The notes beneath the pieces were generated by a model. It was given only the letters and a program-made list of their open reading frames with translations, did not search any database and was not told where the DNA came from. Positions 60,891 to 64,000 of a stretch of DNA of 64,000 nt are shown here, in pieces. The position numbers and the translations under genes are program-made. This DNA comes from Actinomadura rudentiformis (lineage in GTDB: Bacteria; Actinomycetota; Actinomycetes; Streptosporangiales; Streptosporangiaceae): the NCBI RefSeq assembly GCF_008923185.1, contig NZ_WBMT01000009.1, positions 297,181 to 361,180 of the forward strand, read 5' to 3'. Numbering within the stretch: the stretch's first letter is position 1; the number at the start of each line of letters is the position of its first letter.

Positions 60891-61664
60891 CTAGCCGGCG
60901 TATCCGGTGGGCGGACCGAGGAGCAGGCCGCCGTTGACCTCAAGGGTCTGGCCGGTGATCCAGCGGGCGTCCTCGGAGGCGAAGAACGCCACGGCGTCGC
61001 CGACGTCGGCCGGTTGCCCGTGCCGGCCGAGTGCGATCATGCCGGCGACGTGCTGGGCGGCCTGCGGATCGTTCAGCCAGCCGTTCATGTCGGTCTCGGT
61101 GATGCCGGGGGAGACGGTGTTGACCGTGATGCCGCGTGCGCCGAGGCTCTGCGCGAGCGACCGGCTGAAGACGTTCAGTGCGCCCTTGGTCATGCCGTAC
61201 GCGATCTCAGGAGTGGCGAACCACGTGACGCCCGAGGAGACGTTGATGATGCGGCCGCCGTCGCGCATCAGGGGGAGTGCGCGCTGGGTGATGAACAAGG
61301 GTGCCCGCACGTTGATCGCGAATTGCCGGTCATAGGCCGCGCGCGTGATCTTGTCGATGGTGCCGTCGTAGTCGATGATCGCGGCGTTGTTCACCAGGAT
61401 GTCCAGTGGCCGCCCGTCCAGTCCCTCTTCCAATCCGGCGAACAGCGTGTCCACGTCGTCGTCCACGCCGAGTTCCGCACGGACGGCGAAGGCGTTCCCG
61501 CCCGACTTCTGGATCGTCGCCACGGTGTCGTTCGCGGCCGCCTCGTTGGTGCCGTAGTGCACCGCGACCAGCGCACCGTCGGCGGCCAGACGCTCGGCGA
61601 TGGAACGCCCGATGCCGCGTGACGCTCCCGTCACCAACGCCGTCTTACCAGTCAAATCAGTCAT
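60891..61664 (-). CDS. Short-chain dehydrogenase/reductase (SDR)
   Basis: A 257-residue NAD(P)-dependent oxidoreductase; ATG 61664 with AAGGAG at 9 bases. Cofactor motif TGASRGIG at 13-20, NNAA (93-96), and catalytic Ser143-Tyr156-Lys160 (NVSSGVTWFATPEIAYGMTKG). The classic SDR-fold ending (GQTLEVNGGLLLG) completes it. Substrate unknown; such TetR-controlled SDRs often reduce or oxidise a ketone or hydroxyl of a secondary metabolite. Divergent from the TetR gene across a palindromic operator. Confidence 0.92.
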   Translation of the reverse strand: MTDLTGKTALVTGASRGIGRSIAERLAADGALVAVHYGTNEAAANDTVATIQKSGGNAFAVRAELGVDDDVDTLFAGLEEGLDGRPLDILVNNAAIIDYDGTIDKITRAAYDRQFAINVRAPLFITQRALPLMRDGGRIINVSSGVTWFATPEIAYGMTKGALNVFSRSLAQSLGARGITVNTVSPGITETDMNGWLNDPQAAQHVAGMIALGRHGQPADVGDAVAFFASEDARWITGQTLEVNGGLLLGPPTGYAG

Positions 61665-61694
61665 CTCGGGGCTCCTTCGAGAACATTCGGGTAA

Positions 61695-61716
61695 TGTTAG
61701 GGATCGTTCCCTAACA
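61695..61716. promoter_or_regulatory. TetR-type operator palindrome between SDR and TetR genes
   Basis: TGTTAGGGA at 61695-61703, a 4-base spacer TCGT and the exact complement at 61708-61716. It lies 31 bases upstream of the SDR start and 76 bases upstream of the TetR start, so binding could repress both. Assignment to the adjacent TetR gene is inference. Confidence 0.65.
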
Positions 61717-61792
61717 AATAGGCGAGGGCAAGTGGGTGTGGTCCAGTTCACATTCGTGAGGGAGATCTCCCCAGCGTGGATAGGCTCCGGGC

Positions 61793-62392
61793 GTGACCGA
61801 GCAAGGGGGTAGCCGGCGCCGTACGTCGGCTGAGACGCGTGAGCACGTGCTGGCGGTCGTGCACGACCTGTTCTACTGGCAGGGCATCAGGGCCATCGGA
61901 GTGGACAAGATCGCAGCTGAGGCGGGAGTCGCCCCGACCACGCTCTACCGGCTGTTCGCGTCCAAGGACGACCTCATCGCCGCCTACGTCGAACGCGCCG
62001 ACCACGGTTACCGCGAGTGGTTCACCCAAGCCACACGCGCGGACGGCCGCAGCGCGCGGGAGCGGATTCTGGCGCTGTTCGACGCGCTCGTCGTGCAGAT
62101 CCAACCCGGCAACTGCCGGGGGTGCCCCTTCCTCATGGCCCTGGCCGAGTACCCCGATCCCGAGGTCGCGGGCCACCGGCTGGCGGTGGCGACGAAGGCA
62201 TGGGTCCACGCGCGCCTGAACGAGCTCGCCCGGGAACTCGACCGCGTCGATGATCCGGCCCTGCTGGCCGACCACCTCACGCTGATCATGGAAGGCACCT
62301 ACGCCTCGGTGCAGGCGCTCGGAATCGACGGGCCCGCGCGGCAGGCACGACTCCTGGCCGAGACGATCCTGCCCAGTGAGGGCGCCGGATAG
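61793..62392 (+). CDS. TetR-family transcriptional regulator
   Basis: A 199-residue regulator, GTG start. N-terminal HTH (RREHVLAVVHDLFYWQGIRAIGVDKIAAEAGVAPTTLYRLFASKDDLIAAYVERAD in essence) with the family pattern YRLFxSKDDL. The ligand-binding domain holds CRGCPFLMALAEYPDPEVAGHRLAVATKAW, a region found in TetR members of the C-terminal type 33-like group. The effector is unknown. Likely controls the divergent SDR via the palindrome at 61695-61716. Confidence 0.92.
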   Translation: MTEQGGSRRRTSAETREHVLAVVHDLFYWQGIRAIGVDKIAAEAGVAPTTLYRLFASKDDLIAAYVERADHGYREWFTQATRADGRSARERILALFDALVVQIQPGNCRGCPFLMALAEYPDPEVAGHRLAVATKAWVHARLNELARELDRVDDPALLADHLTLIMEGTYASVQALGIDGPARQARLLAETILPSEGAG

Positions 62393-62484
62393 CCGGACAA
62401 CGCGGCGATGTGGACCGCATCACCGCCCAGGTCGTTGCAGCGCTGATCAGTCAGAGGTTCGCCGCCGAATTCTCCGCTGGAGCC

Positions 62485-64000
62485 CTACCGGACGTCCACG
62501 AAGACAGGGTTGGCGTAGAACCACAGGTCCTCCCAAGGGTCGGCCTTGCCGACGACGTCCATCACCGGGCCAGCCGGGTCCATGTCCGGTCCGAAGGGGC
62601 CTGATGCGGTGCGTTTGCCGTCGCCGCCCCGGAGGCGGAAGTAGCAGGGGCCGTCCACGTCGGCGGTGTGGCGGAGCGTCAGCGTGCCGGCCCGCTGGTC
62701 GACAGCCCAGCTCTTGACGACTCTGGTTCCGGGCGCGCGCAGCGTGTCCCGGTCGGCGGCGGGGCCGGTCACCTTGCCCATGATGAGGTCCACGCGCGCC
62801 AGCTTCGGCATCAGGCCCGCGTGGTTGGGGGTCTCGGTGAGGGTGATCTCGATGACCACCTCCACTCTGGATCCGCGCCGGGCGGCGAGCCTGCCGCCCA
62901 TCGGAACGCCGGCGCCGCCCTTGGCGCGCACACGCATGTCGAGGCCGCTGATGAGGTCGCCGTGGCAGACCCACATCCGCCCGGCTCGCATCGCCTCCAT
63001 GACTTGCCGGTACCCGTACCCGGTGGCACCGACCCAGGTCTTGCTGTACGCGCCGGGCGGCAGGGAACTGTAGGCGGTGATGGGCATCCCGGCGTTGACC
63101 GGGTCGGGGAAGCGCCCGGTGTTGTTGAACGTGTGGCCCTCGGCGTCGTAGGGCTTGTCGTCGTAGCCCTTCTGGTCCAGCGCGTCGACGGGGTTCTTGA
63201 CCCAGTCGCCGCACGCCTGGTGCCCGTCGGACGTGGCGGTGATCCACCACGGCCTGCCCTCGGCGAGCAGGGAGTCCCACAGGCCGCCGACGGTCGCGGT
63301 CATCCAGTCGAAACCGCCGTGGGTGCGGTAGCTCTCGGCCGGATATCCGGGGAAGGAATAGGTGCCGGGTCCACCGTCGTACAGGCCGCGGGCACGGCCC
63401 ATCGCGGGGGCCGGCAGCCCGGCGGCCTGGTGCCCTGGTGCGCCCTCCATGCCGATGACGATCTCGGGGGCCGCGTCCCGCCAGGCGCGGATCTCGTGCG
63501 GCGAGTCGATGCCCTGGCGGGAGGGATGGTTGGGCAGGACGAGGGCGTCGCCGATCCGGCGTCGCCGCACCGCCTCACGCAGGAACCGCAGGGCCTCGAC
63601 GGCGAGGGCCTCGTTCTGCGGCGTGCCGGGCCGCGCGTCCTTCACGCGGGCGTCGTACTTGGCGACGAACTCGCGCAGAAAGGCGGCCTCCGATCGGCCC
63701 GGGGCGAGCATCAGCGTGGTGTGCTCGGCGGCCGGGATGTTCCACTCCAGGCCCTGGAAGACGAGCATTCGGTCGCCGTACTCCTCGCGGGCAGCGCGGA
63801 TGTCGGCGTTGACGCGCTCCACGCTGTGGGTGACGAACGGGACGTTGCCGTGGTCGGTGATGGCCAGCCAGTCCAGGCCGTGCGCGAGGCCGCGCCGCAC
63901 CTGGTCGGCGACGCGGAACATGGCGTCGTTGCTGTACTGGCTGTGCAGGTGATGGTCTCCGGCGAGCCACAGGTAGCCGCCCCGCCGCCGGCCGGGGCCG
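62485..64000 (-). CDS. PHP-domain metal-dependent phosphoesterase-like protein (5' end missing)
   Basis: The window ends within this gene; 505 or so codons are visible. The N-terminal visible part (LAGDHHLHSQYSND, DWLAITDHGN, LEWNIPAAEHTTLML, RRRRIGDALVLPNHPSRQGIDSPHEIRAW) is a PHP domain with the H-x-H and DHG metal-binding motifs. The C-terminal half (DLISGLDMRVRAKGG, GDGKRTASGPFGPDMDPAGP) is beta-rich. PHP proteins hydrolyse phosphate esters with two or three metals; substrate unknown. It is on the opposite strand to TetR, which ends 92 bases away. The frame extends beyond the right edge, so the start is unknown. Confidence 0.83.
   Translation of the reverse strand, partial: GPGRRRGGYLWLAGDHHLHSQYSNDAMFRVADQVRRGLAHGLDWLAITDHGNVPFVTHSVERVNADIRAAREEYGDRMLVFQGLEWNIPAAEHTTLMLAPGRSEAAFLREFVAKYDARVKDARPGTPQNEALAVEALRFLREAVRRRRIGDALVLPNHPSRQGIDSPHEIRAWRDAAPEIVIGMEGAPGHQAAGLPAPAMGRARGLYDGGPGTYSFPGYPAESYRTHGGFDWMTATVGGLWDSLLAEGRPWWITATSDGHQACGDWVKNPVDALDQKGYDDKPYDAEGHTFNNTGRFPDPVNAGMPITAYSSLPPGAYSKTWVGATGYGYRQVMEAMRAGRMWVCHGDLISGLDMRVRAKGGAGVPMGGRLAARRGSRVEVVIEITLTETPNHAGLMPKLARVDLIMGKVTGPAADRDTLRAPGTRVVKSWAVDQRAGTLTLRHTADVDGPCYFRLRGGDGKRTASGPFGPDMDPAGPVMDVVGKADPWEDLWFYANPVFVDVR

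Overview
The window reads as a chromosomal segment of a high-GC Gram-positive actinomycete. Most genes have G/C-rich third positions, GTG starts are frequent, neighbours often overlap as ATGA or GTGA, and the family mix is typical of the group: PucR, SARP/BTAD, LAL-type LuxR, IclR, XRE-DUF5753/DUF397 and a Ser/Thr kinase with a Thr/Pro-rich tail. Genus cannot be fixed from sequence alone. I see no rRNA, tRNA or CRISPR array.

Layout. 1-2.1 kb: tail of an unknown protein, then a two-component system. 2.1-3.9 kb: a small protein whose start codon lies inside a 24-bp perfect palindrome, an SRPBCC protein and an esterase. 3.9-8.3 kb: an amine or GABA catabolic locus (aldehyde dehydrogenase, PucR regulator, divergent class III aminotransferase). 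8.3-15.8 kb: secreted protein, DUF4132 protein, DNA-alkylation-repair-like protein, LLM flavin oxidoreductase, Ser/Thr kinase and a small membrane protein. 15.9-22.4 kb: a roughly 6.4-kb integrative element, visibly lower in GC (a hand count of 20041-20100 gives 53%), bounded by 101-bp direct repeats and inserted into the 3' end of a secreted nuclease gene whose C-terminus it restores. 22.3-31.7 kb: that nuclease, an IPT/TIG membrane protein, a nitrilase-fold protein, a winged-helix protein, an imine-reductase-like enzyme and a SARP/NB-ARC/TPR regulator. 31.7-45 kb: ferritin-like protein, a large PcfJ-like protein, LAL regulator, GH63-like glucosidase, erythromycin-esterase-like protein, GlxA-type regulator, membrane protein and a multi-zinc-ribbon protein. 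45-52.5 kb: an IclR regulator divergent from a sugar locus (U32-like protein, secreted aldose 1-epimerase, Frc/Rbs-type ABC transporter, zinc alcohol dehydrogenase). 52.5-64 kb: a lone class I HMG-CoA reductase, a very large SGNH-hydrolase protein, DUF4304-like, tungstate-binding-like and SMI1/KNR4-like proteins, an S1C protease, a divergent SDR/TetR pair around an operator palindrome, and a PHP-domain protein running off the end.

The strongest candidate for an undescribed system is the small integrative element. It carries a tyrosine integrase, a primase-polymerase-like protein with C-terminal helix-turn-helix regions, and seven small tightly packed genes including XRE-DUF5753, DUF6879-like and DUF397 members. 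No conjugation, capsid or partition gene is visible. Two good promoters can be read in it, and one appears to make a leaderless transcript. A second unexplained structure is an array of about eleven degenerate inverted-repeat units in the intergenic DNA before the aldose 1-epimerase gene.
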